Assembly: GCF_947497935.1 (NCBI RefSeq)
Contig: NZ_CANMIO010000010.1
Coordinates: forward strand, 1 to 64,000
Direction: 5' to 3'
Origin: an uncultured Shewanella sp.
GTDB lineage: Bacteria > Pseudomonadota > Gammaproteobacteria > Enterobacterales > Shewanellaceae
DNA length: 64,000 bases
The position numbers and the translations under genes were made by a program. Positions 8,329 through 17,370 of the stretch are shown here, one piece after another. Below the pieces are notes generated by a model. It searched no databases, had not been told where the DNA came from, and saw only the letters and a program-made list of their open reading frames with translations. Position 1 is the first letter of the stretch; each line of letters opens with the position of its first letter.

Positions 8329-9519
8329 CTAATTAGTCTCAATAATGTCTAAAACTTGCTTAACCCAATACTCTTTATTAGAAATAATCGACATCTCTCG
8401 AACGCCGTCCTCCAGCTCAGACAGTACACCAACATCTGTCACTACAGAGGCGATAATTCCCGTTAAAGCATCAACATTACCCGGTTCAAAAATAAAACCG
8501 TTAACACCTTCTTTCACAAAAGCGTTTACACCACCAACATTAGATACAATAACTGGCTTTAGGTTTGACCAAGCCTCCATAATAACCCTAGGGAATCCCT
8601 CGTAATTATTATTGGAAGGGACAACGACTAAGTCCGTATCTTCATACAACTGATTGAGTTGTTTATGAGGCAGTTGTCCTAAAAATACAACCTGCGAGTC
8701 AAGTTTTCTTTCATTGACAACGCGCTTTGCTTTCGACAAGTCAGGACCATCGCCAACAATAGTTGCTTTTACACGCCCGTTTAGCCTTGACACGGCATCA
8801 ATTAAATCAAAAACACCTTTATCGTCAACCACTCGGCCTACAAATAAGAGGTTTATAACATCCCCCTGTTTTACAAATCGAGGCTTAAGCTGAAGTGCAT
8901 TGATAGGAGCTTCAATCATCACATCAACAAACTGAAACGTCTGATTCGGCGAATAAGTTTTACTAAACCTCTCTAATACATCTCCTGTACAGAGATTTAT
9001 CGTATTCTGATGTCTGCAAATTTCTTTAAGCTTAAACCTTAATACCTTTGAAAAGCAAAAAGCCAAGACTTTGTTAAAGCCCTTATATTTATTATCTTTC
9101 CAGGTATTTGATGCATCGGCACACATGTGATGCAATAGTTTCTGATCTAACCTTAATACGGTTAAACCAAAGACAATACTGCCTATTGAAGGCGTCCTTA
9201 TCCAGAAAAACTCACCTTCATGTTTGCGAATAACGTCTTCTGAAAGCGAAACATAGCTCTTGTAAAAACCTTTCTTAAATAAAGTCTTTAGCACGAAATC
9301 TTTAGTAGATGTATAGTGGGGAAAAGGGTAAAAGTGGTCATCAGCAACAACTGTACTAATACCTTGAGGCTCGAGTCCGCTTGAAGGAGTTGCAGAAGAT
9401 GCAACATATACATTATCGATACCAACACATTCTTGCAGAAAAGCTGCGGAAGTGGGTTTTGCATGATAATTTTGGTTAAAACTTTCAAAAGTTTCACCAA
9501 CAAAAGCAGTGATTTTCAT
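8329..9519 (-). CDS. Glycosyltransferase family 4
   Basis: 396 aa. The start is the ATG at 9519, which has GAGTGG about 7 nt upstream; the GTG three codons earlier lacks one. The C-terminal GT-B domain shows LLFVGRVVDDKGVFDLIDA (about 226-244), VGDGPDLSKA, FLGQLPHKQLNQLYEDTDLVVVPS, EGFPRVIMEAWS with the E-x7-E type nucleotide-sugar site, and NGFIFEPGN. It should be a retaining, cytoplasmic enzyme adding one sugar to the lipid-linked repeat unit. Donor and linkage cannot be predicted. Confidence 0.85.
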   Translation of the reverse strand: MKITAFVGETFESFNQNYHAKPTSAAFLQECVGIDNVYVASSATPSSGLEPQGISTVVADDHFYPFPHYTSTKDFVLKTLFKKGFYKSYVSLSEDVIRKHEGEFFWIRTPSIGSIVFGLTVLRLDQKLLHHMCADASNTWKDNKYKGFNKVLAFCFSKVLRFKLKEICRHQNTINLCTGDVLERFSKTYSPNQTFQFVDVMIEAPINALQLKPRFVKQGDVINLLFVGRVVDDKGVFDLIDAVSRLNGRVKATIVGDGPDLSKAKRVVNERKLDSQVVFLGQLPHKQLNQLYEDTDLVVVPSNNNYEGFPRVIMEAWSNLKPVIVSNVGGVNAFVKEGVNGFIFEPGNVDALTGIIASVVTDVGVLSELEDGVREMSIISNKEYWVKQVLDIIETN

Positions 9520-9528
9520 TATTACCAC

Positions 9529-10482
9529 TCAGAAATATAGATTTAAAGAAACGAATTTAGACAAGCTAAACAATAAAAAAAACAAAAACAAAAGCAAATA
9601 AAATAAATTTCCTTTCCGACACAATGAATAACAAAAGGAATATAAAATAAAGGGTTCAACTAACAAATAAACTAAACTATAACGCCCTGATATAATGGAG
9701 GACTGATTAAAAATAAGACTAAAAATAGTAATTAACAACCCTAGATATACAAACTCCGCATACCTGCCACTTAAATTCTTATTAAAAAGCAAAACCAACA
9801 AAAAAAATAACGAGCCTATAAGGTAAAGTATCGCAGCTAGCGACCGCCCCTCCTGATATTTCGTTCCTACATAGTAATAGTAGCCCATTTGGGAAAGGAT
9901 AGCGCTTACAGCAAAACTTATGAAAAAGAATCCTATAGCAACTAAAATAAAAGCATTGAAGTTCTTTTTGTGTAGAATTCTGAACTGATGTGAAAACGAA
10001 AACTTTAAATAAGAAGAAAGTGCAAACAACACCAAAATAGCATTATGAAACAAGATACTTGCTAATGAAGCCAGATAGTACCACCACTTCCTATAAGAAT
10101 ACTTGAATATAACCAAGGAAATAAGGACTGCGAGTCCAAACCGAATTTGAGTGCCTAGCATCCCCTGTGACAAATAAATCAAATTAGGGAAAGCCAAAAG
10201 CAACACGGCATAATTATTGTACAGCAAAGATATAAGAAAAAGTTCTAGAAATATTATAAAAATCCAAAAATAGTCAAATTCAATATTAAAGCTTTGAAAT
10301 CCAGACTCTATAAAACTAAAGCCAAATTCGAACTGCTTCCAATTTGATTCATAATTTACTTTATAGTTTAAATAATCGAGATTGAGAGATCTGTCGAAAT
10401 TAACAAAATAGAATAACACTGGCATGACAAAAAACAAAACTGTCAAATAAATAACACCTGCTTTGGTTACTCGAAATCTCAC
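9529..10482 (-). CDS. EpsG-like O-antigen/polysaccharide polymerase (Wzy)
   Basis: 317 aa with about nine hydrophobic segments. Family-like features are the early DYLNYKVNYES segment, QFEFGFSFIESGFQ, GTQIRFGLAVLISL and FHNAILVLFAL, as seen in EpsG-type polymerases. It would join repeat units in the periplasm after flipping by Wzx. The sequence is strongly AT-rich with many F/L/Y codons, typical of Wzy and of recently exchanged O-unit genes. Its start overlaps the stop of the upstream GT2 by 4 nt (ATGA), implying coupled translation. It is the only Wzy candidate in the operon. Confidence 0.75.
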   Translation of the reverse strand: MRFRVTKAGVIYLTVLFFVMPVLFYFVNFDRSLNLDYLNYKVNYESNWKQFEFGFSFIESGFQSFNIEFDYFWIFIIFLELFLISLLYNNYAVLLLAFPNLIYLSQGMLGTQIRFGLAVLISLVIFKYSYRKWWYYLASLASILFHNAILVLFALSSYLKFSFSHQFRILHKKNFNAFILVAIGFFFISFAVSAILSQMGYYYYVGTKYQEGRSLAAILYLIGSLFFLLVLLFNKNLSGRYAEFVYLGLLITIFSLIFNQSSIISGRYSLVYLLVEPFILYSFCYSLCRKGNLFYLLLFLFFLLFSLSKFVSLNLYF

Positions 10483-11375
10483 TTTCCATCCTTCCTATTC
10501 TTTATAAGGAGAACTAAACCACTCGGAAATGCAGCCTTAATAAAGTTTATCAAACAAATTTTAAAAAAGTCTCTGTAAATTCGGTTTTCCAATGTAAACT
10601 TAAAGGCTTTAGCAAAATGCCTATTAGCAACCATAGACCTAAGAATGACTAGAACCTTAAAGGAGTTTATAGCTCTATCACTTAAGAAGCCTCTATATTG
10701 TTTAAGCCAATATAATGAAAAGGTATAATCATTTAACTTTGGAACCTGAACAAAATCATAAGCAATATCTTCCAGCAATACAAACTCCGCCCCAACGGAT
10801 TCTAGTGCAAGACAATACTGATAATCCTGATGACGCTTTAAATCATCGAATTTGACTAGGCTAGCGGTCTCCCTACTCAAGAATATACCACTTGTTTGGA
10901 TGATCTCTTTATGAATAAATAAATAATCTCCAACCGACTCATTAGAACAAATGGCACGACGTGGACGGATAAAGCTATGTTCTCCCTCTACGATTCTACA
11001 TTTTGAGTAAATCACCGGATGTGCATACTGATTGAGACTTTTAAGGTGTAACGCTAACTGTTTAACGAGCTTATCTTGATACCAAACATCATCATAATCT
11101 AAAAATGCTATAAATTTACCATTCGCATTATCAACACCGGTATTTCTGGCAATCCCACCATTACTATTCTTAGAATGGCGAATAACTCTCAATCTAGGGT
11201 CCTGCAGGCCCTCTAGTTCAGAAGCGGCACTAAGTGGTGAACAATCATCAACAACAATAACCTCTACATTTACCCCCTGTTGCTGAAGAGCACTCATAAC
11301 GGATTGCTTCAATCGACCACTAACCTTAGAAAAAAAGGGGATAACAACACTAATTAAACCTGAACTCAAATGCAT
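10479..11375 (-). CDS. Glycosyltransferase family 2
   Basis: 298 aa from the ATG at 11375. The GT-A fold begins with LISVVIPFFSKVSGRLKQSV, then VEVIVVDDCSP (nucleotide-binding DD), NGGIARNTGVDNANGKFIAFLDYDDVW with the DxD metal site (DYDD), and a C-terminal helical tail. It is an inverting enzyme transferring a sugar to the undecaprenyl-linked intermediate. The upstream wzx stop lies only a few bases before the start, and the downstream polymerase overlaps by 4 nt. Confidence 0.85.
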   Translation of the reverse strand: MHLSSGLISVVIPFFSKVSGRLKQSVMSALQQQGVNVEVIVVDDCSPLSAASELEGLQDPRLRVIRHSKNSNGGIARNTGVDNANGKFIAFLDYDDVWYQDKLVKQLALHLKSLNQYAHPVIYSKCRIVEGEHSFIRPRRAICSNESVGDYLFIHKEIIQTSGIFLSRETASLVKFDDLKRHQDYQYCLALESVGAEFVLLEDIAYDFVQVPKLNDYTFSLYWLKQYRGFLSDRAINSFKVLVILRSMVANRHFAKAFKFTLENRIYRDFFKICLINFIKAAFPSGLVLLIKNRKDGK

Positions 11376-11381
11376 CACCAA

Positions 11382-12818
11382 CTAGCCTTTAAATAATTTA
11401 GTTGTTTTTTCAAAATACAACATTAAACACAAATAACAAATCCCACATATGAAAATTGAGATAATAGATAAACTTATATGATTTAACGAAGTAAAACTCG
11501 AAGTAATAAATAGGTTAATCAAATACATTGGTAGAGAGGCCAATAAAGGAAAGAGAAAGCATGAAGCGTACTCAATAAAACAGTTACCAATAAGCTTTAC
11601 AACAATTTTATGATACCAAATAAAAATTGATACAAGCTGAATAAATACAAGCGCAATGGCTACATCCACCACTGTTCCAAAGCTTGCTACAGCATAAATA
11701 ACAACAGGTTGAAAAATAAACATCCATAAATTCCAACGCATCAATAAATTTGCTTTCCCTGCGGCAAGAACCATACTACCGCCAGCATTACCGCTGGAAC
11801 GAATCAGTGCATAGAAAGCTAGTATCTGAACAATTTCGACAGATGGGGTCCACTTTTCTCCAATAAACATTGGGATAACAGTCGGTGCAAAGATTGACAG
11901 CCCAATTAATAGAGGAGTATTTAAAAATAACACCCCTTTCATAAGCTTTAGATATCCATCTTTTAAACCATCCGGAGTTGCTTTAAGCTTGGCTAATATT
12001 GGGAATGCGACTTTGGTTAACACCGGGTTAAGTTTAATTATAGGCTGAATAACCAAGTTAAAAGCCATACTATAATACCCTAAAGCAGTAACACCGAGAA
12101 TTGAACCAATCAATAACTGGTCAACCCTTGAATTGAAAAAATTCATAACATTAGATATGAATAAATTCAAACCAAAATTCATATAGGGTTTTACGGAGCT
12201 TAATGAAAATTCAACCCTAGGAGCCAAGCCACTCCTTAACCCAACGATAAAAACAAATAACGAGTTTAATGTGCACCTAATTAAATACCCATATATTAAG
12301 GCCCAGACATCCTTAAATTCTATCGCGTAGAAGATTGCAAAACAAACACCTACTAAAACACTTACAATTTCAGATACAGCTAAAACTTTAAATTTTAGTT
12401 GCTTTTGAAATAAAGTCTTAAATTGTGATGAAAGAGGAAGAATCAAAAAGGACAATGTTACATAAGGTACGTATTCTGTAAAGATTTCACTTGAATGAAG
12501 AGCGGCGTACACAAGAGAAAGCGAATTAACAACAAAATATACAGCAACTCCAAAAAGTAAATTTAACCAATATAAACTCGACAATGAGATCCGAGAAGTA
12601 CTTTGCTCTTGGATTATTGCCTCACTCAGTCCGAATTGGCTAAAAATATCAGAGAACCCAATAATTAGCATTAAAATAGCCATCACACCAAACTCCTCTG
12701 GAGTTAGGTAGCGACCAAGTACAGCCATTTGTATAAATAACATCACGACGGTAATAATCATAGACAACGAAGTCCATTTAACACCGCTTACTGTTTTAGC
12801 TTTAATAGTGTTCAACAT
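11382..12818 (-). CDS. wzx: Wzx-type lipid-linked oligosaccharide flippase
   Basis: 478 aa integral membrane protein with 12 or more hydrophobic segments. The N-terminus GVKWTSLSMIITVVMLFIQMAVLGRYLTPEEFG matches the WzxC branch of the MOP/PST flippases. FGLSEAIIQ around 62-70 and RVDQLLIGSILG near 230 are further conserved patches. It would move the completed undecaprenyl-PP repeat unit across the inner membrane before polymerisation by the Wzy-like protein two genes downstream. Confidence 0.85.
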   Translation of the reverse strand: MLNTIKAKTVSGVKWTSLSMIITVVMLFIQMAVLGRYLTPEEFGVMAILMLIIGFSDIFSQFGLSEAIIQEQSTSRISLSSLYWLNLLFGVAVYFVVNSLSLVYAALHSSEIFTEYVPYVTLSFLILPLSSQFKTLFQKQLKFKVLAVSEIVSVLVGVCFAIFYAIEFKDVWALIYGYLIRCTLNSLFVFIVGLRSGLAPRVEFSLSSVKPYMNFGLNLFISNVMNFFNSRVDQLLIGSILGVTALGYYSMAFNLVIQPIIKLNPVLTKVAFPILAKLKATPDGLKDGYLKLMKGVLFLNTPLLIGLSIFAPTVIPMFIGEKWTPSVEIVQILAFYALIRSSGNAGGSMVLAAGKANLLMRWNLWMFIFQPVVIYAVASFGTVVDVAIALVFIQLVSIFIWYHKIVVKLIGNCFIEYASCFLFPLLASLPMYLINLFITSSFTSLNHISLSIISIFICGICYLCLMLYFEKTTKLFKG

Positions 12819-12845
12819 TCAACTCTTGCAATTTTAATTTAACCG

Positions 12846-13904
12846 CTACCGACAGGCACTCGAGAAAATATCATCCCACTGTTTAATTAGGTTATTAACA
12901 CTAAAATAGCTTTTAATATTTTCTATGTTATTTTTTGCCACAGTTTCTTCTATAGGCTCCAAATTAAGTTCTGTAATATCAAAAACCTTAACGTCAATTT
13001 CACAGAAAAAAAACCAATGAGTTGTATCTTTACGAAGATACACTTTTTTCCCCATACCAATTAATGAAATTATATTTCCCATTCCTTGTTGACGGTTATG
13101 GTTAAAAACTCCGATATCAATTTGCTGCTGCTGCAGTTGATATTCATTTAACGGTAAAAACTTACGACTAGGATAAAATCGGTCTTTAAAAATTGAATAG
13201 CCAACAGTCTCTACTTCATCAGCGTACTCTTCAGAACCATAAGATAACGGACACCTAATGGTAAAATCCTGCTTCTCAAGACTCTTTAAAATATTAAAAA
13301 CCTCTAAGTGAGCGTTACTGAGATCTGCAGAGTTGCCAACCTGAATTGTAACAACATCACTCTTTCTAGCAGCCTCATCGGAACTTAAACTCTGTTCTTT
13401 ATAAACATTGCTTAGGTATCCGATGCAACTTTGTTGTGTACCTGTCGCCCCATACCATTCTCGAGCAAATTGCACATCGCCATTAACATAAGTAATCAGG
13501 TATTTGATTTTTTTAATGACTCTTTTTTTTACAAAATCTTTCAATAAGTAAAACTTAGCCGAGCGACTTACTTTGGAGTAAAGGTCGCCCCCCCAGATGG
13601 CCCAGTGGCACTTACTCAAAAGATATTGGTTAAAAAACAGTAAAAAGATTAATTTATTGTCAAAAAGACCATGAAATATAATCTTATCACTCTTTATCAT
13701 CAACAATAACAGCCTTGCATAAAGCAACGGTTTAAATTTCGAATCTTTATGATTCTCTACATTATTGCATTTTGACCATGAATATATTTTCGAATTCCCA
13801 TAAATAAAAAAAGAATGCAAATTGGGTTCGAAATTATCATTAACAAAATCAATGTAAGGCGTTATAAACTTATCATTTACAGCGACGTGCAAAATCTTTT
13901 TCAA
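12846..13904 (-). CDS. WecF-like 4-acylamido-4,6-dideoxy-D-galactose (Fuc4N) transferase, GT56
   Basis: 352 aa, close to the length of enterobacterial WecF. It has the family features: the ILHVAVNDKFITPYIDFVN start, IIFHGLFD, CHWAIWGGDLY (about 118-128), a C-terminal FNHNRQQGMGN and LRKDTTHWFF. In enterobacterial common antigen WecF transfers Fuc4NAc to lipid II(ECA). Here the adjacent wecE overlaps it by 4 nt, so the donor should again be a dTDP-Fuc4N derivative, in this locus possibly with a different N-acyl group. It acts on the cytoplasmic face of the inner membrane. Confidence 0.8.
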   Translation of the reverse strand: MKKILHVAVNDKFITPYIDFVNDNFEPNLHSFFIYGNSKIYSWSKCNNVENHKDSKFKPLLYARLLLLMIKSDKIIFHGLFDNKLIFLLFFNQYLLSKCHWAIWGGDLYSKVSRSAKFYLLKDFVKKRVIKKIKYLITYVNGDVQFAREWYGATGTQQSCIGYLSNVYKEQSLSSDEAARKSDVVTIQVGNSADLSNAHLEVFNILKSLEKQDFTIRCPLSYGSEEYADEVETVGYSIFKDRFYPSRKFLPLNEYQLQQQQIDIGVFNHNRQQGMGNIISLIGMGKKVYLRKDTTHWFFFCEIDVKVFDITELNLEPIEETVAKNNIENIKSYFSVNNLIKQWDDIFSSACR

Positions 13905-15061
13905 TTCTCGACCTCATTTAATATTTCCAACAAGACCTGCTTAACGCTAGCTATAACTTTATTAATAGCATCTTCGGACATGTTATAATATAAAGGCAGT
14001 CTGACCAAACGCTCGCTTTCTATTGTTGTGTATACGTCGTCCCCAACAAAATTTCCGTAGAGTAAACCGGCATGACAAGAATGCAATGGAAGATAGTGAA
14101 AGGGAGTAATGACTTCGAGCTCTTTCATTTTTTCAATAAATTTTGTTCTTACTTCAATATCTCTTAATTTCACATAAAACATATGAGCATTATGTTTCAT
14201 ATCAGAATTTGTAATCATGGGCAACTCGAAAACACCATCAACCACAAGAGGCTCTAATGAATCATAATATTTGTTCCAAATAGCAAGGCGTTTACTATTT
14301 ATCTCATCCGCTTTTTCTAACTGTGCAAATAAAAAAGCAGCCTGAATATCAGACATCAAAAAACTAGAACCGATGTCTCTCCAAGTATACTTGTCGATCT
14401 GTCCTTTAAAAAACTGAGCACGGTTGGTGCCTTTCTCTCTAACTATTTCAGCTCGTTCCATTAATTCAGTAGCGTTGATAAGTGTTGCTCCCCCTTCACC
14501 ACCAGAAGTATAATTTTTGGTTTCGTGAAATGAATAACAACCTATATGCCCTATTGTACCTAATGCACGCCCCTTATATGTTGACATTACCCCCTGAGCA
14601 GCATCCTCGATTACCCATAAGTTGTACTGCTCAGCGATCGACATAATAACGTCCATTTCACAAGGAATACCGGCGTAATGAACTGGAACAATGGCTTTAG
14701 TCTTATCTGTAATGGCTGCTTCAATTTTCTTTTCATCGATATTCATTGTATCAGGACGAATATCAACAAAAACAATTTTAGCGCCTCGCAATACAAATGC
14801 ATTAGCTGTAGATACGAATGTATATGAAGGCATGATAATCTCATCGCCTTCCTTGATATCTAGTAATATTGCAGCCATCTCTAAAGATGCAGTACAAGAT
14901 GGGGTTAACAGTACTAGAGGGCTTTTAAAGTTGTCTTGAAACCATTTTTGACAGAGTTTTGTATAAGGTCCATCACCACACATTTTCCCTTGTGATATTG
15001 CTTTAGAAACATGTTCAATCTCATTGCCAACGACTGGCGGTACATTAAATGGAATATTCAT
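13901..15061 (-). CDS. wecE: dTDP-4-amino-4,6-dideoxygalactose transaminase
   Basis: 386 aa, very close in sequence pattern to E. coli WecE/RffA: PFNVPPVVGNEI, KMCGDGPYTKLCQ, LLTPSCTASLEMAA, IMPSYTFVSTANAFVLRGAK, FHETKNYTSGGEGGA with the PLP lysine K182, and KYTWRDIGSS. It converts dTDP-4-keto-6-deoxyglucose, made by RmlA and RmlB in this operon, to dTDP-Fuc4N with glutamate as amino donor. The gene overlaps wecF downstream by 4 nt and touches the GNAT gene upstream. The product amine is the likely acceptor of the acyl group made by the ACP/KASIII/SDR genes. Confidence 0.93.
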   Translation of the reverse strand: MNIPFNVPPVVGNEIEHVSKAISQGKMCGDGPYTKLCQKWFQDNFKSPLVLLTPSCTASLEMAAILLDIKEGDEIIMPSYTFVSTANAFVLRGAKIVFVDIRPDTMNIDEKKIEAAITDKTKAIVPVHYAGIPCEMDVIMSIAEQYNLWVIEDAAQGVMSTYKGRALGTIGHIGCYSFHETKNYTSGGEGGATLINATELMERAEIVREKGTNRAQFFKGQIDKYTWRDIGSSFLMSDIQAAFLFAQLEKADEINSKRLAIWNKYYDSLEPLVVDGVFELPMITNSDMKHNAHMFYVKLRDIEVRTKFIEKMKELEVITPFHYLPLHSCHAGLLYGNFVGDDVYTTIESERLVRLPLYYNMSEDAINKVIASVKQVLLEILNEVEN

Positions 15062-15585
15062 TATTGTTCTCTAGAATTAAGTACACTTGAAAACTTAGTT
15101 AACTGTTCAAAAAATCTATCTTTATTTAAATAACCATAAGAAACAAGATCATGTTTTTCCACAGTAAACCCAAGCATTTTATTAAACCTAATAGCTCTTC
15201 TATTATTAGATAAAATCTCAGATTTTGCGCCAATGATTATTCCTGAATTAAATGCCCACTCATACATTAAAAAAATTGCTTTCGAGGCAGATATTCCGTT
15301 TAAGTATTTTTCTTCACAGAGAAAAACGCCACCCTCGCCAACATGTTCGTCTGTAATATTTTTTATATTACAGCAGCCAATAAATGTATCACCTTCTTTA
15401 ATTAAAAAATAATGGTTTCTATCCTTATCTAAAGAGTTGAACCATTTTTTTTGCATTTCAGGAGTTATACGAACAGTTTGCTGCATGAATTGCTGTACAA
15501 ACTCACTGTTTCTCCATTGCCTTAAAAGCTCAATATTATCTTCGCTTATAGGGTGAAGCTCGATCCCATATCCACTAATTAACAT
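15061..15585 (-). CDS. GNAT-family N-acyltransferase acting on the amino sugar
   Basis: 174 aa when started at ATG 15585 (MLISGYGIELHPI), which overlaps the KASIII stop by 7 nt and has GAGTGG just upstream. The longer reading would add a Trp-rich tail read from the KASIII gene. The RimL/PseH-like GNAT fold is visible: LLRQWRNSEFVQQFM, YFLIKEGDTFIGCCNI, GEGGVFLCEEKYLNG and the terminal SNNRRAIRFNKMLGF acetyl-CoA-site helix. It is not of the WecD type found with WecE in enteric bacteria. Position next to wecE and the acyl-making genes suggests it loads an acyl group on dTDP-Fuc4N. The donor (CoA or ACP) is inferred. Confidence 0.7.
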   Translation of the reverse strand: MLISGYGIELHPISEDNIELLRQWRNSEFVQQFMQQTVRITPEMQKKWFNSLDKDRNHYFLIKEGDTFIGCCNIKNITDEHVGEGGVFLCEEKYLNGISASKAIFLMYEWAFNSGIIIGAKSEILSNNRRAIRFNKMLGFTVEKHDLVSYGYLNKDRFFEQLTKFSSVLNSREQ

Positions 15586-16622
15586 TCTGTCCACTCGATA
15601 ACACAACCAGCCCAAGAGTAACCAACTCCAAATCCACAAACTAAAAGCTTATCATCTTGCTTTAATTGATTATCAGAAATCGCTTTCTCTATTCCCAATG
15701 GAATCGTTGAAGAAACTGTATTTCCATAGTCTTTATAAGAAAGTAAAAACTGCTCTTCTGTAAAACCAGTTTTCTTTCTTAACTTATCGAGCATAAACTT
15801 GTTAGCTTGATGGAAAATAACCCTGTCAACCTGCGCAGAATCTAAGTTAGCAGACTTTAAAACTGAGGCTATGCTTTTAGGCACAGTTTTAAGAGTAAAG
15901 GTTAATATTTCAGCACCATCCATAAACAAGTTACATGGTGAACGCTTATTTCCACTTTTATCCTCAGCTTCAATATGCGATCCGTTCGTAATTGGTTTTT
16001 TGGAACCGCCATGTGGGACAATTAAATTGTTTGCTCCGGAACCATCGGTACCAAACTTAAAACTATGAATCAAGTCTTTGTTCGAACACTTTCCTTCGAC
16101 CAATGTAGCTGTTGCCGCATCTCCAAATAATGTTCTAACGCTTTTATCATTTTTATTTATATAACGGGAATAGAGCTCTGAAGTTAATAAAAGTACTTTT
16201 TTAGCTTGAAGAGATTCAATTAATGCTTTAGCTAGGCTTAAACCATAAACATAGCCTGAACACCCCAAATTAAAGTCTAATGCTCCTACTGATGTTGGTA
16301 TTCCAAGTTCATTTTGAACTATACATGCTGTTGTAGGTAACAGATGATCAGGACTTTGAGTACACAGTAAAATATAATCGATCTCTTCAGCAGATATGTT
16401 ATATTTAGCAAACAGGTTTTTAGCTGCACTTACAGCCATTCCTGAACAGGTGTCATATTCTTCAGCTATATATCGGTTATTAATCCCCGTTTTTTCATAT
16501 ATTTTTTCGACGCTCCACTCAGGAAACTCTTCAGCTAATTGTCCATTAGTCAATGTAGCTTTTGGTAAATAAGAGGATACGGCTGATACATATGCTTTTA
16601 TAGTTTCTTGATTAGTGTGCAC
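15579..16622 (-). CDS. 3-oxoacyl-ACP synthase III (FabH-like), copy 1
   Basis: 347 aa from the GTG at 16622, chosen because GGAGG (16628-16632) lies 5 nt upstream. It overlaps the SDR stop by 11 nt. The complete KASIII triad is visible: C121 in LGCSGYVYGL, H271 in FHQANKFML and N301 in YGNTVSSTIP. FabH-type enzymes condense an acyl-CoA primer with malonyl-ACP. The gene lies in a tightly overlapping set (ACP, KASIII, SDR, KASIII, GNAT, wecE), not with fatty-acid genes, so a dedicated role in making an acyl decoration is inferred. The two KASIII proteins share many motifs and may be a pair of partners or work in sequence. Confidence 0.85.
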   Translation of the reverse strand: MHTNQETIKAYVSAVSSYLPKATLTNGQLAEEFPEWSVEKIYEKTGINNRYIAEEYDTCSGMAVSAAKNLFAKYNISAEEIDYILLCTQSPDHLLPTTACIVQNELGIPTSVGALDFNLGCSGYVYGLSLAKALIESLQAKKVLLLTSELYSRYINKNDKSVRTLFGDAATATLVEGKCSNKDLIHSFKFGTDGSGANNLIVPHGGSKKPITNGSHIEAEDKSGNKRSPCNLFMDGAEILTFTLKTVPKSIASVLKSANLDSAQVDRVIFHQANKFMLDKLRKKTGFTEEQFLLSYKDYGNTVSSTIPLGIEKAISDNQLKQDDKLLVCGFGVGYSWAGCVIEWTEC

Positions 16623-17370
16623 TGTAACCTCCGTCAACAAACAACGTGGTTCCAGTTATCCATTTTGACAAATCACTACTTAAAAATGCTGCAGCATGTG
16701 CAACATTTTCTGGTTCGCCAAGCCCTAGCGGATGTTTTGATTCAATCTTAAATAGCTGCTCTTCTGTTAATTGCTTGGAAAAATCTAACATCATTTCAGT
16801 TTTCACAAGTCCTGGCGCAAGGCAGTTTATTCTAAAATTCAACTTAGCCAGTTCCATTGCTAGTGACTTAGAAAGCCCTTCTAGCGCTGCTTTACTTGCT
16901 GCATACGTTGTATTGGCAGGCTCGCCACAAGTAGCTGCAACGGAACTTAAGAATACAACACTTGTACCATCTCTATTGAATCTACCTTTCTTTCGAAGCA
17001 GCTTAGTCAGGAACTGCGCGCTTTTTACATTTATAGCAAAACTATCATCAAAATCATTTTCTTTTAAAGCTTGTAATGGAATAGTTTTCATTATGCCCGC
17101 ACAATGAACTAACCCGTCTATAGGCCCTACCTGTTGATATATGTTATCCATTAGCTGATTTATACTATCGACGGATGATAAATCAGCGTTCAAGGCAATA
17201 TGCTCATTAGGCTCTAAAGCATTTAAAGTTTCATTTAATCGTTCAAGGTTTCTAGCAGTTATAATAAGTTTAGCACCTTGCTGACTATAAAATTTAGCTA
17301 TCGAACGACCAATACCTGACGAAGCTCCAGTTATTAAGATTGTCTTGCCCTGTAACATATTATTTACCAT
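16612..17370 (-). CDS. SDR-family 3-oxoacyl-ACP reductase (FabG-like)
   Basis: 252 aa. The start at 17370 overlaps the upstream KASIII stop by 11 nt and has GGAGG 9 nt upstream. The NADP-binding TGASSGIG lies at 14-21, NADLSS at 61-66 and CAGIM at 90-94, with the catalytic S142/S143 (LSS), Y156 and K160 (YAASK) and a C-terminal PGLVKTEM and FVDGGYSAH. This is the FabG type. It would reduce the 3-oxoacyl product of the neighbouring KASIII to a 3-hydroxyacyl-ACP. A sugar-ketone reductase role is possible but less likely, given its place between two KASIII genes. Confidence 0.8.
   Translation of the reverse strand: MVNNMLQGKTILITGASSGIGRSIAKFYSQQGAKLIITARNLERLNETLNALEPNEHIALNADLSSVDSINQLMDNIYQQVGPIDGLVHCAGIMKTIPLQALKENDFDDSFAINVKSAQFLTKLLRKKGRFNRDGTSVVFLSSVAATCGEPANTTYAASKAALEGLSKSLAMELAKLNFRINCLAPGLVKTEMMLDFSKQLTEEQLFKIESKHPLGLGEPENVAHAAAFLSSDLSKWITGTTLFVDGGYSAH

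Noticed and set aside
8345..8605. Plus-strand ORF within the GT4 gene, and similar antisense ORFs across the flagellar genes
   Set aside because: They are shadows of clear minus-strand genes and lack domains or ribosome-binding sites.
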